From: CAWIOX01 sp963837775
GTDB taxonomy: Bacteria; Pseudomonadota; Gammaproteobacteria; Burkholderiales; Burkholderiaceae_D
Length of the DNA: 64,000 nucleotides
Direction: 5' to 3'
Assembly: GCA_963837775.1 (NCBI GenBank)
Contig: CAWIOX010000030.1
Location: 1 to 64,000 of the forward strand
Numbering within the stretch: the stretch's first letter is position 1; each line of letters starts with the position of its first letter. The notes below the pieces were generated by a model. It saw nothing but the letters and a program-made list of their open reading frames with translations. It was not told where the DNA came from and ran no database searches. This document shows positions 49,817 through 58,522 of this stretch, piece after piece. The position numbers were made by a program, and so were the translations under genes.

Positions 49817-50554
49817 TTTTTCCGGCTTCCTTTCGCCTAAGGCTATCGAAAATGCCCCCCCCCTCCCCCCGGCAAACTGGTAGCGACTGCCCGGATGCCA
49901 CATCGTTGCAATCGAGGCGACCCGCGCCATCGACAGGGTTTTTCTCTTCAGTACCAGACACGGTTCTTTTTGCGTGATCTGCAGCATTTCAGCGATATCG
50001 CGCGGCGGGTTCAGCGCCTCGATCCGGTAATCCATGCCTTGCAGCGGGGCGGCTGCCATCAGGTATTCATTCGGCGTGGTGCTGGAAAAATCCTGCTGCA
50101 TGTATTCGGGCACGACTTCCGGATTGACCCAGCGGTCTTCGACCTGGATCGGGATGTCGTTCTCGAAATGCACGATGACCGAATGGAACAGTGCATGTCC
50201 TGCAGCCAGTCCAAACTGTTTTGCCAGCGCATCGGAAGCCTTGCTGCGCGCCAGTTGATGTAATTCGCTGCGGTGGACATGGCCGCGCATTCTCACTTCT
50301 TCTGCAATGCTTTTGATCTCGACCAGCGTGGCCTGATATTTCTGCTGCGCGACATAGGTGCCGGAGCCCTGGATGCGGCTCAGGATCTGCTCGCTGGTCA
50401 ATTCGCGCACCGCACGATTGACCGTCATGCGCGATACCTCGAATTGTTTGGCCAGCACCTGTTCTGACGGGATGACATCGCCTTCCTTCCAGTTGCCGGA
50501 CTGAATTTCCCCCAGAATGAAATTCTTGATCAGCTGAAATGCCGGTAAATCCAT
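49796..50554 (-). CDS. hutC: Histidine utilisation repressor HutC
   Basis: GntR/HutC-family repressor, released by urocanate. ATG 50554 (MDLPAFQLIKNFILGEIQSG). N-terminal winged helix with PSEQVLAKQFEVSRMTVNRAVRELTSEQIL; C-terminal UTRA domain ending HPGSRYQFAG. As read, the last ~20 residues run through a G6AG9 tract and overlap mshN. If the tract were G8 the frame would stop at 49843, four residues past the tract, which fits the family better. Divergent from hutU, whose promoter carries a palindrome likely bound by HutC. Confidence 0.9.
   Translation of the reverse strand: MDLPAFQLIKNFILGEIQSGNWKEGDVIPSEQVLAKQFEVSRMTVNRAVRELTSEQILSRIQGSGTYVAQQKYQATLVEIKSIAEEVRMRGHVHRSELHQLARSKASDALAKQFGLAAGHALFHSVIVHFENDIPIQVEDRWVNPEVVPEYMQQDFSSTTPNEYLMAAAPLQGMDYRIEALNPPRDIAEMLQITQKEPCLVLKRKTLSMARVASIATMWHPGSRYQFAGGRGGAFSIALGERKPEKSALQLA
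49855..49870. repeat. C9-T-C6 homopolymer tract at the 3' end of hutC
   Basis: On the hutC strand it is G6-A-G9, encoding GGRGG at the C-terminus. A one-base change in the G9 run moves the stop codon. Either a slippage-prone tract or another +1 sequencing insertion. Confidence 0.8.
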
Positions 50555-50669
50555 TGCTCGTTGTTTCCCTTCCAAACTGTTCTCCTGGCTGGATGCGTCG
50601 TGCTGAAACTGCGTTTGTGTTTTGCATTTTATCATCTACATAAATATGTACGGTCTACTTAAATTATTA

Positions 50670-50698
50670 TTGACTTAGTTGTATATACAACTTAAACT
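50670..50698 (+). promoter_or_regulatory. hutU promoter with palindromic HutC operator
   Basis: -35 TTGACT (50670-50675) and -10-like TAAACT (50693-50698) are 17 bases apart. The spacer is filled by the perfect 16-bp palindrome AGTTGTATATACAACT (50677-50692). Its core TTGTATATACAA resembles published HutC sites (CTTGTATGTACAAG type, from memory). Binding here would block RNA polymerase directly. The surrounding 50555-50800 gap has no gene. Confidence 0.75.
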
Positions 50699-50800
50699 TT
50701 AAAAAACGTGAGCAAAGAGGTATGAATATTGTTTGCGAAGTGCGCTACAGCAAGCATTGCTCAGAGTGCCCATGGACTGGATAATTTGAAGGAGTCGACT

Positions 50801-52519
50801 ATGAATACCGTATCGGATGCAGCACAGATGAATGACGATCCCCGTTTTGATGCGAGCCGGGTGATCCGCGCGCCGCGCGGGCCGGAGAAAACATGCAAGA
50901 GCTGGCAGGCGGAAGCCGCCTACCGGATGATCCAGAACAATCTGGATGCCGAAGTGGCGGAAAACCCGAAGCATCTGGTGGTCTACGGCGGCATCGGCCG
51001 TGCGGCGCGCAACTGGGCTTGCTACGACAAGATTCTCGAAGTATTGAAAGAGCTGAACGACGATGAGACCTTGCTGGTGCAATCCGGCAAACCGGTCGGC
51101 GTCTTCAAGACCCACGCCGATGCGCCGCGCGTATTGATCGCCAACTCCAATCTGGTGCCGAAATGGGCGAACTGGGAACACTTCAACGAACTCGACCGCA
51201 AGGGTCTGTTCATGTACGGCCAGATGACCGCCGGCAGCTGGATCTACATCGGCAGCCAGGGCATCGTGCAGGGCACTTACGAAACCTTCGTCGAGGCCGG
51301 CAAGCAGCATTTCAATGACGACTGGGCCGGACGCTGGATTCTGACCGCCGGTCTGGGCGGCATGGGCGGCGCACAACCGCTGGCAGCCACGCTGGCAGGC
51401 GCGGTATCGCTGAACATCGAATGCCAGCAAAGCAGCATCGATTTCCGTCTGCGCACCCGCTACGTCGACAAGCAGGCCAAGGATATCGACGACGCACTGG
51501 CGCTGATTGCGCATCATTGCGAACGCAAGGAAGCGGTATCGATCGCCTTGCTCGGCAATGCGGCCGAGATTCTGCCGGAACTGGTCAAGCGCGCCAATGC
51601 CGGCGCCATCAAGCCGGACCTGGTGACCGACCAGACTTCGGCGCATGACTTGATCAACGGCTACCTGCCGATCGGCTGGACCGTCGCACAGTGGAAGGCC
51701 GCACAAAACGACCCAAGCCAGCATGCACGCCTGACGCAGGATGCGGCGGCTGCCTGCGCCGCGCATGTGCAGGCGATGCTGGATTTCCATGCGATGGGCA
51801 TCCCGACCGTCGATTACGGCAACAACATCCGTCAGGTCGCGTTCGACCATGGCGTGCAGAATGCGTTCGATTTCCCGGGTTTCGTGCCGGCCTATATCCG
51901 CCCGATGTTCTGCGAAGGCAAGGGGCCGTTCCGCTGGGTCGCGCTGTCCGGCGATCCGGAAGATATTTACAAGACCGATGCCAAGATCAAGGAACTGTTC
52001 CCCGACAACAAGCACACCCACAACTGGCTCGACATGGCGCGCGAACGCATCGCGTTCCAGGGCTTGCCGGCGCGGATTTGCTGGCTCGGGCTGGGCGAGC
52101 GCCACATCGCCGGTCTGGCGTTCAATGAAATGGTGCGCAATGGCGAACTGAAAGCGCCGATCGTGATCGGGCGCGATCATCTCGATACCGGCTCGGTCTC
52201 CAGCCCGAACCGCGAAACCGAGAGCATGCTGGACGGCACCGATGCGGTATCCGACTGGCCGTTGCTGAATGCACTGCTCAATACCGCAGGCGGCGCCAGC
52301 TGGGTTTCGCTGCATCATGGCGGCGGTGTCGGCATGGGCTATTCGCAGCATTCCGGCATGGTGATCGTGGCCGATGGCAGCGACGCCGCCGCCAAGCGTC
52401 TGGCACGGGTATTGGTCAACGATTGCGGCTCCGGCGTGATGCGTCATGCCGATGCCGGTTACCAGATCGCAGTCGACTGCGCCAAGCGCAATCACCTGAA
52501 TCTGCCGATGATCGATTAG
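50801..52519 (+). CDS. hutU: Urocanate hydratase
   Basis: NAD-dependent conversion of urocanate to 4-imidazolone-5-propionate. 572 residues from ATG 50801 with GGAG upstream. Family motifs: YGGIGRAARNWACYDKI, GLGGMGGAQPLAATLAGAV (NAD region), FEHF-type EHFNELDRKGLFMYGQMTAGSW, and GLGERHIAGLAFNE containing the conserved region near the active Cys (ARICWLGLGERH). First structural gene of hutU-H-G-F-D-I. Confidence 0.97.
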   Translation: MNTVSDAAQMNDDPRFDASRVIRAPRGPEKTCKSWQAEAAYRMIQNNLDAEVAENPKHLVVYGGIGRAARNWACYDKILEVLKELNDDETLLVQSGKPVGVFKTHADAPRVLIANSNLVPKWANWEHFNELDRKGLFMYGQMTAGSWIYIGSQGIVQGTYETFVEAGKQHFNDDWAGRWILTAGLGGMGGAQPLAATLAGAVSLNIECQQSSIDFRLRTRYVDKQAKDIDDALALIAHHCERKEAVSIALLGNAAEILPELVKRANAGAIKPDLVTDQTSAHDLINGYLPIGWTVAQWKAAQNDPSQHARLTQDAAAACAAHVQAMLDFHAMGIPTVDYGNNIRQVAFDHGVQNAFDFPGFVPAYIRPMFCEGKGPFRWVALSGDPEDIYKTDAKIKELFPDNKHTHNWLDMARERIAFQGLPARICWLGLGERHIAGLAFNEMVRNGELKAPIVIGRDHLDTGSVSSPNRETESMLDGTDAVSDWPLLNALLNTAGGASWVSLHHGGGVGMGYSQHSGMVIVADGSDAAAKRLARVLVNDCGSGVMRHADAGYQIAVDCAKRNHLNLPMID

Positions 52520-52537
52520 TCCAGGAAACATCGACTC

Positions 52538-52560
52538 CGTAGGGTGCGCAATGCGCACCA
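52538..52560 (+). repeat. Short palindromic extragenic repeat between hutU and hutH
   Basis: CGTAGGGTGCGCAATGCGCACC, with the palindrome GGTGCGCAATGCGCACC (52543-52559). The same type of motif is common between genes in betaproteobacteria (general knowledge, not searched). Confidence 0.55.
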
Positions 52561-52593
52561 ACTCCGGTTAATAGAATTTAACGAAAGAATCTC

Positions 52594-54154
52594 ATGACAC
52601 AAGCAACCATCACACTACAGCCAGGAAAATTTTCACTGGCCGATCTGCGCGCGATCTGGGCGCAACCGGTCAACGTGACGCTGGCGCCATCGGCCTATCC
52701 TGCGATCAACGCTTCCAGCGCGGCGGTGCAGAACATCCTGGAACGCGGCAATGCGGCCTACGGCATCAACACCGGTTTCGGCATCCTGGCCAAGACCCGC
52801 ATCCCCGACGATCAGCTGGAGAAATTGCAGCGCAACCTGATCCTGTCGCATTCGGTCGGCACCGGCGAGCCGCTCAGCGATGCCGTCGTGCGCCTGATCA
52901 TGCTGATGAAGATCTCCAGCCTGGCGCGTGGTTTTTCCGGTATCCGGGCACTGGTGATCGATAGCATGATCGCACTGGTCAATGCCGGCATCATGCCGGT
53001 GATTCCGGCCAAGGGATCGGTCGGCGCGTCCGGCGATCTGGCGCCGCTGTCGCACATGACGCTGGCGCTGCTGGGCGAAGGCAATGTGCGCGTCAACGGC
53101 GAAATCGTGCCGGCAATGGCGGCATTGAAACACGCCGGCATCAAGCCGGTGGTGCTGGCGGCCAAGGAAGGGCTGGCGCTGATCAACGGCACCCAGGTCT
53201 CGACTGCGCTGGCCTTGCACGGCCTGTTCATGGCCGAGCGCATGCTGGAATCGGCGACCGTGGTCGGCGCGCTGGCGATCGATGCGGCCAAAGGCAGCGA
53301 TGCGCCGTTCGATGCGCGGGTGCATGAAGTGCGCGGTCAGCCGGGCCAGATCGCATCGGCAAAAATCTACCGCGAACTGCTGACCGGCAGCGCGATCCGC
53401 AAATCGCATCTGGTGCAGGACGAGCGCGTGCAAGACCCGTACAGCCTGCGCTGCCAGCCGCAAGTCATGGGCGCCTGCCTCGACCTCATCAACAATGCCG
53501 CACGCACCTTGCTGATCGAAGCCAATGCGGTGACCGACAATCCATTGATCTTTCGCCGAGCAGGGCGCAGAGCACGCCACCATCATCTCCGGCGGGAATT
53601 TCCATGCCGAGCCGGTCGCCTTTGCAGCCGATACGCTGGCGCTGGCGATTGCCGAAATCGGCGCCTTGTCCGAGCGCCGCATCGCGTTGCTGATCGACGC
53701 CACGCTGTCCGGCTTGCCGCCGTTCCTGGTGAAAGACCCGGGCGTCAATTCCGGCTTCATGATCGCCCACGTGACCGCTGCCGCGCTGGCGTCCGAGAAC
53801 AAGTCGATGGCGCATCCGGCCAGCGTCGACAGCCTGCCGACCTCGGCCAACCAGGAAGATCATGTCAGCATGGCGACCTTCGCCGCACGCCGCTTGCACG
53901 AGATGGCGCACAACACGGCGGTAATCGTCGGCATCGAATTGCTGGCTGCCGCGCAAGGGGTCGATTTCCACCGGCCGCTGACCAGTTCGCCGGCGCTGGA
54001 ACAGGTGCACCAGTTGTTGCGCGCGCAAGTGCCGGTCTACGAATCCGACCGTTTCTTCGCACCGGACATCGAAGCGGCCAAGCAGCTGGTATTGGGCGGG
54101 ACACTGAGCGCAGCGTGCAAGGAGTTCTTTGCAAATTTGTTTGAAGTGAAATAA
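52594..54154 (+). CDS. hutH: Histidine ammonia-lyase, one frameshift as read
   Basis: Deaminates histidine to urocanate. N-terminal YGINTGFG; MIO prosthetic-group loop GSVGASGDLAPLSHM (Ala-Ser-Gly) intact. Near 53552 an extra T (ATCTTTCGCC for ATCTTCGCC) shifts +1 between VTDNPLIF and AEQGAEHATIISGGNFHAEP. Then IALLIDATLSGLPPFLV and SADQ-type TSANQEDHVSMATFAARR. Corrected length is about 519 residues. Confidence 0.94.
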
Positions 54155-54168
54155 GCAGATAAATCGAT

Positions 54169-54213
54169 GCGCAGGGTGGGTGCGGAACCGTTCCCGCCCT
54201 GCGCCTTCCTTTT
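54169..54213 (+). terminator. Terminator/attenuator between hutH and hutG
   Basis: GCGCAGGGTGGG (54169-54180) pairs with CCCGCCCTGCGC (54193-54204) with one G-T wobble, followed by TTCCTTTT. It lies 15 bases after the hutH stop and would reduce read-through into hutGFDI. Confidence 0.75.
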
Positions 54214-54230
54214 ATGAGGATGCAACGAAC

Positions 54231-55031
54231 ATGGACTTTCATTTCAAAGCGGGGCATCTGCCTCTGCTGGTATCGATGCCGCATGTCGGGCTCGATATTC
54301 CGGATGAACTCTTGCCGCGCATGACGCCGGCGGCACAGGACAGGGCAGATACCGACTGGCATCTGGTGCAGTTGTACGGTTTCCTGCAGCAGATGGGCGC
54401 ATCCACATTGTCGGCGCGCTGGTCGCGCTATGTGGTCGATCTGAACCGCCCGCCGGAAAATACCAACCTCTATCCGGGCCAGGACACGACCGGCCTGTGC
54501 CCGCTTGACACCTTCCACAAACAGCCGCTGTATCTGCCCGGGCAAGCGCCCGATGAGGCCGAGGTGCAGCAGCGCCTGGCGCAATACTGGCAACCCTACC
54601 ACCGGCAACTGCGCAGCGAGATCGATCGGCTGTTGCAACTGCATGGCACTGTCGTGGTGTGGGATGCGCATTCGATCGCCTCGATGGTGCCGCGTTTTTT
54701 CGACGGAAAATTGCCGGACCTGAATTTCGGCAGCGCCGATGGCACCACTTGCGCCGCCGGTCTGATGGCTGCGGTGCTGGCGTCAGCCGCATCCGATCCA
54801 CGCTACAGCCATGTCCACAATGGCCGCTTCAAGGGCGGCTACATCACGCGCCACTACGGCCAGCCGCAGCAGCAGGTACATGCGATCCAGCTCGAAATGG
54901 CGCAGTGCGTCTACATGGACGAAGCCGCGCCGTATGCGTACCGGCCGGATCTGGCGCAGCAGGTGCAGCCCCTGTTGCAACACATGCTGGCCGCGGCAGT
55001 CGATTGGGTCGGCAGCAGGAGAACTACATGA
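54231..55031 (+). CDS. hutG: N-formylglutamate deformylase HutG
   Basis: Last step of the five-step histidine pathway: N-formylglutamate to glutamate and formate. 266 residues from ATG 54231. Family traits: LLVSMPHVGLDIP, DTDWHLVQLYGF, ARWSRYVVDLNRPPENTNLYP, VVVWDAHSIASMVPRFFDGKLPD, and the C-terminal FKGGYITRHYGQP and HAIQLEMAQCVYMDE. It overlaps hutF (ATGA at 55028). This is the deformylase type, not formiminoglutamase, consistent with hutF being present. Confidence 0.94.
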   Translation: MDFHFKAGHLPLLVSMPHVGLDIPDELLPRMTPAAQDRADTDWHLVQLYGFLQQMGASTLSARWSRYVVDLNRPPENTNLYPGQDTTGLCPLDTFHKQPLYLPGQAPDEAEVQQRLAQYWQPYHRQLRSEIDRLLQLHGTVVVWDAHSIASMVPRFFDGKLPDLNFGSADGTTCAAGLMAAVLASAASDPRYSHVHNGRFKGGYITRHYGQPQQQVHAIQLEMAQCVYMDEAAPYAYRPDLAQQVQPLLQHMLAAAVDWVGSRRTT

Positions 55032-56405
55032 ATAAAAACACACTGTTTGCACGCCACGCCTTGCTGCCGGATGGCTGGCAACGCGATGTCCGCCTGCGCT
55101 GGGATAAGGACGGCAATCTGCTCGAAGTCAGCAGCGCGGCCCGGCCGGAGCCGCATGAAACGGTCGCCGGCTATGTGCTGCCGGGCATGGTGAACCTGCA
55201 TTCGCATACTTTTCAAAGGGCGATGGGCGGCCTGACCGAGATCGCCGGCGACGGCCAGGACAGTTTCTGGACCTGGCGCGACCTGATGTACCGCTTTGCG
55301 CGCCATATCACGCCGCAACATGTGGAGGCGATTGCCGCCCAATTGTTTGCCGAATGCCTGCGCCACGGCTATACCGCGCTGTGCGAATTCCATTATGTGC
55401 AGCGCGATGCGAACGGCGCTTTCTATGCGCGGCCGGCCGAGATGGCCGAGCGCGTGATTGCCGCGGCCAGCGCAACAGGCATGGGACTGACCATGCTGCC
55501 GGTGTTGTACAGCTATGCGGGTTTCGGCGAAAAGCCGCTGTCGGATAGCCAGAAACGCTTCAAGACCGGTGTCGACGATGTGCTGCAGATCGTCACCGCG
55601 CTGGAGCCGCTGCGCAACGGCCAGACCGAGGTCGGGGTCGCGCCGCACTCGCTGCGCGCGGCCACCACCGGCCAGATCGGCGAATTGCTGGCCGCTCTGC
55701 CGGCGCAGCGCCCGGTGCATATCCATATCGCCGAACAGCGCAAGGAAATCGACGATTGCGTCGCCTGGAGCGGCCAGCGTCCGGTGCAATGGCTGTACCG
55801 GCAGTTGCCGGTCGATGCGCGCTGGTGCCTGGTGCATGCGACCCATCTGCTGCCGGATGAAGTCCGGCTGATCGCCGGCAGCGCTGCGATCGCGGGGCTG
55901 TGCCCGAGCACCGAAGCCAATCTGGGCGACGGCATCTTCCCGCTGGTCGATTTCATGCAGCAGGGCGGGCGTTTCGGCATCGGCACTGACAGCCATATTT
56001 CGCAGAGCGCGGTGGAGGAATTGCGCTGGCTCGAATACGGCCAGCGCCTGCTGCATCAGCAGCGCAATATTGCGGTGTCCGCCAGCCAGCGCCACGTCGG
56101 CGATTATCTGTGGTCGGCCGCACTGGCCGGCGGCGCGCAGGCGTGCCGGGCGCCAGGTCGGCGCACTGGCGGCGGGCAAGCGCGCCGATCTGATCGTGCT
56201 GGACGACGAGCATCCGAATCTGTACGGCCAGGCGCTGGCGGATGTGCTCAATGCGTTTATATTCTGCGGCAACGACAATCTGGTGCGCGATGTGCTGGTC
56301 GGCGGCCAGTGGGTGGTCCGGGCCAAGCAGCACGTTGCGCAGGACGCGATTGCCAATCGCTACAAGGCGGCGCTGGCCGAGTTGCGCCAGAAGTCAGCCG
56401 CTTAA
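55028..56405 (+). CDS. hutF: Formimidoylglutamate deiminase HutF, one frameshift as read
   Basis: Amidohydrolase that deiminates N-formimidoylglutamate to N-formylglutamate. ATG 55028. Metal ligands HSHTFQRAMGGLTE (HxH), then YTALCEFHYVQR, VHIHIAEQRKEIDDC, WCLVHATHL and GIGTDSHIS. Near 56142 one extra C (TGCCGGGCG for TGCGGGCG) shifts +1; the end ALAAGKRADLIVLDDEHPNLY completes the family. Corrected length is about 458 residues. Confidence 0.92.
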
Positions 56406-56419
56406 TAGCCGAATATGAG

Positions 56420-56490
56420 GGGAGTATGCCTATAAACATGGTGTCTCCCGCAATGATTTAAAGGGTTATTTAAAATACTCCCATGACTAT
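56420..56490 (-). repeat. Dispersed intergenic element, copy 7, overlapping hutD start
   Basis: Minus orientation: left box ATAG (one mismatch to ATAC, 56487-56490), 8 bases, then a 59-bp core from GTATTTTAAATAACCC to CATACTCCC (56420). The outer GGGAGTAT / ATACTCCC pair is perfect (8 bp). The hutD ATG at 56483 lies inside the 8-base spacer. Confidence 0.78.
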
Positions 56491-57080
56491 TATTCTTTCG
56501 AAAAGCCAGCGCAAGAGCACGCCCTGGAAGAACGGCGGCGGCACCACGGCGGAAATCGCGATCGCTCCGGCCGGCGCCGGCTTCGACGATTTCGACTGGC
56601 GCATCAGCCTGGCGACGATCGCGCAAAGCGGCGGTTTTTCCGTCTTTCCCGGCATCGACCGCACGCTGGCGCTGGTCGAGGGCGCCGGGGTCGCGCTGCA
56701 GATCGACGCTGCGCCGCTGTTCCATTTGAATGCCGACCATCCGCTGATCCGTTTTGCGGGCGAGGCGGCAGTCCATGCGACGGTCAGCCAACGGCGCGAC
56801 CACCGACTTCAATGTGATGACGCGTCGCAGCAGTTGCAGCCATCGGCTCGAAACGCTGACATTCAGCGGCAGCCATAACCTGACGCGGCGCAGCAGCACC
56901 ACACTGCTATTTGTTGTCGGCGGCGACCAGGTCCACTGCCAGAGCGGCGCAGAAGACAGGTTGTTGCAGCTGCATGACGCACTGCTGCTGACGCCGGACG
57001 ATGCGCCGGCATGGACGCTGCAGGCAGCAAGCACATCGACGCTGTTCATCGTTCACATTACGGAGAAAACCCATGACTGA
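56483..57080 (+). CDS. hutD: HutD family protein, one frameshift as read
   Basis: Cupin-like HutD, thought to moderate histidine utilisation; biochemical role not settled. Family start TIILSKSQRKSTPWKNGGGTTAEIAIAP with PWKNGGG. Near 56792 an extra C (CAGCCAACGG for CAGCAACGG) shifts +1 before NGATTDFNVMTRR, the second family motif. About 198 residues. Its TGA at 57078 overlaps hutI (start 57073). There is no Shine-Dalgarno: the leader is element copy 7. Confidence 0.88.
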
Positions 57081-58335
57081 ACTGCATCATGCTAACGACT
57101 GGGATCTGCTGATCAGCAACGTGCATCTGGCCACCATGAGTGACGCGCAAGGTTACGGCGAGATCGCCGATGGCGCGCTTGCGGTCAAGGCCGGCCGCAT
57201 CGCCTGGCTCGGCCCGCGCCAGGACCTGCCTGCAGGCCATGCGGCGCAAGCCACTTTTGATGGCAAAGGCTGCTGGCTGACGCCGGGCCTGATCGACTGC
57301 CACACCCATATCGTCCACGCCGGCAATCGCAGCAACGAGTTCGAGGCCCGACTCAACGGCGCCAATTACGAAGACATCGCCCGTGCCGGCGGCGGCATCA
57401 TGTCCACCGTGCGCGCGACCCGCGCTGCCAGCGAACAGGAGTTGCTGCGCCAAAGCCTGCCGCGGGTGAGCAGCCTGCTGGCCGAAGGCGTGACCACGCT
57501 GGAAATCAAATCGGGTTACGGGCTGACTCTGGAAGCCGAAGCCCGGATGTTGCGGGTCGCGCGGCGTATCGGCGAGCTGTTGCCGGTCACCGTCAAGACC
57601 ACTTTTCTGGGCGCGCATGCGGTGCCGACCGAATATGCGGGACAGGCCGATGCCTATGTCGATCTGGTATGCGAGGTGATGCTGCCGGCACTGGCGGCAG
57701 ACGGCCTGGTCGATGCGGTGGACGCGTTCTGTGAAAATATCGGTTTCAGCCCGGCGCAGACCGAGCGCGTATTCCAGGCGGCGGCGCGCCTGGGTGTGCC
57801 GGTCAAGCTGCATGCGGAACAGCTGTCCGATCAGGGCGGCGCGGCGCTGGTGGCCCGTTATCGGGGTCTGTCGGCCGATCATCTGGAATATTTGTCGGCC
57901 GACGGCATCGCCGCGATGGCGGCGCAACGCACGGTCGCGGTGCTGCTGCCGGGCGCGTATTACTATCTGCGCGAAACCAAAATGCCGCCGATTCAGGCGC
58001 TGCGCGACGCCGGGGTGCCGATCGCCGTTGCGACCGACTGCAATCCCGGCACCGCGCCGATGACGTCACTCTTGCTGGCGATGAATATGGCGTGCACGCT
58101 GTTTCGCCTGACCCCGCAGGAAGCGCTGGCGGCAGTGACCATCCACGCGGCGCAGGCACTCGGCATCGGACAGGATGCCGGTTCGCTGGCAGTCGGCAAG
58201 GTTGCCGATCTGGCCTTGTGGGACATTGCCCGGCCTGCCGACCTGTCGTATGCGATTGGCCACAATGCCTGTCAGGGCGTCTTCAAGGCCGGCGTGTTGC
58301 GCCAGAGCGGTGCCGTGCTGCCGCTTTCTTTCTGA
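57073..58335 (+). CDS. hutI: Imidazolonepropionase
   Basis: Zinc/iron amidohydrolase: imidazolonepropionate to N-formimidoylglutamate. 420 residues from ATG 57073. Metal motif DCHTHIVHAGNRSNEFEARL, then YEDIARAGGGIMSTVRATR, LEIKSGYGL, KLHAEQLSDQGG, DHLEYLS, LPGAYYYL and ATDCNPGTAP. Last gene of the hut operon. Confidence 0.97.
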   Translation: MTELHHANDWDLLISNVHLATMSDAQGYGEIADGALAVKAGRIAWLGPRQDLPAGHAAQATFDGKGCWLTPGLIDCHTHIVHAGNRSNEFEARLNGANYEDIARAGGGIMSTVRATRAASEQELLRQSLPRVSSLLAEGVTTLEIKSGYGLTLEAEARMLRVARRIGELLPVTVKTTFLGAHAVPTEYAGQADAYVDLVCEVMLPALAADGLVDAVDAFCENIGFSPAQTERVFQAAARLGVPVKLHAEQLSDQGGAALVARYRGLSADHLEYLSADGIAAMAAQRTVAVLLPGAYYYLRETKMPPIQALRDAGVPIAVATDCNPGTAPMTSLLLAMNMACTLFRLTPQEALAAVTIHAAQALGIGQDAGSLAVGKVADLALWDIARPADLSYAIGHNACQGVFKAGVLRQSGAVLPLSF

Positions 58336-58356
58336 ATCCACTATCCCTCCCTGTCA

Positions 58357-58386
58357 TTGCGCATAGTTCTTTCGGGCTATGCGCAA
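58357..58386 (+). terminator. Inverted repeat after hutI
   Basis: TTGCGCATAG (58357-58366) pairs perfectly with CTATGCGCAA (58377-58386), loop TTCTTTCGGG. There is no clear T-run after it; probable weak terminator of the hut operon. Confidence 0.6.
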
Positions 58387-58442
58387 GCCGGCTTCACCTG
58401 TCATTTATGCCGATTTGGCCTAGCCAGTTTGCTTTCCTGAAA

Positions 58443-58498
58443 TACCCCTACAGCCAATACCGTTAATTGCTCCCCGGACGTAAGCTGATTGTCATCAG
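58443..58498 (+). promoter_or_regulatory. Candidate NarL heptamer and FNR/Anr box upstream of narK1
   Basis: TACCCCT (58443-58449) fits the NarL heptamer TACYYMT. CTGATTGTCATCAG (58485-58498) fits the FNR consensus TTGAT-N4-ATCAA except at the two outermost bases. The FNR-like box is centred only 31 bases before the GTG start. A class II promoter at -41.5 would put the transcription start inside the gene, so this assignment is uncertain. Confidence 0.4.
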
Positions 58499-58522
58499 TT
58501 TGTACGTCAATGGAGGACTATC

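Noticed and set aside
50699..52561. 620-codon open frame antisense to hutU
   Set aside because: Mirrors the GC-rich codon use of hutU; no start context or family similarity, while hutU is certain.
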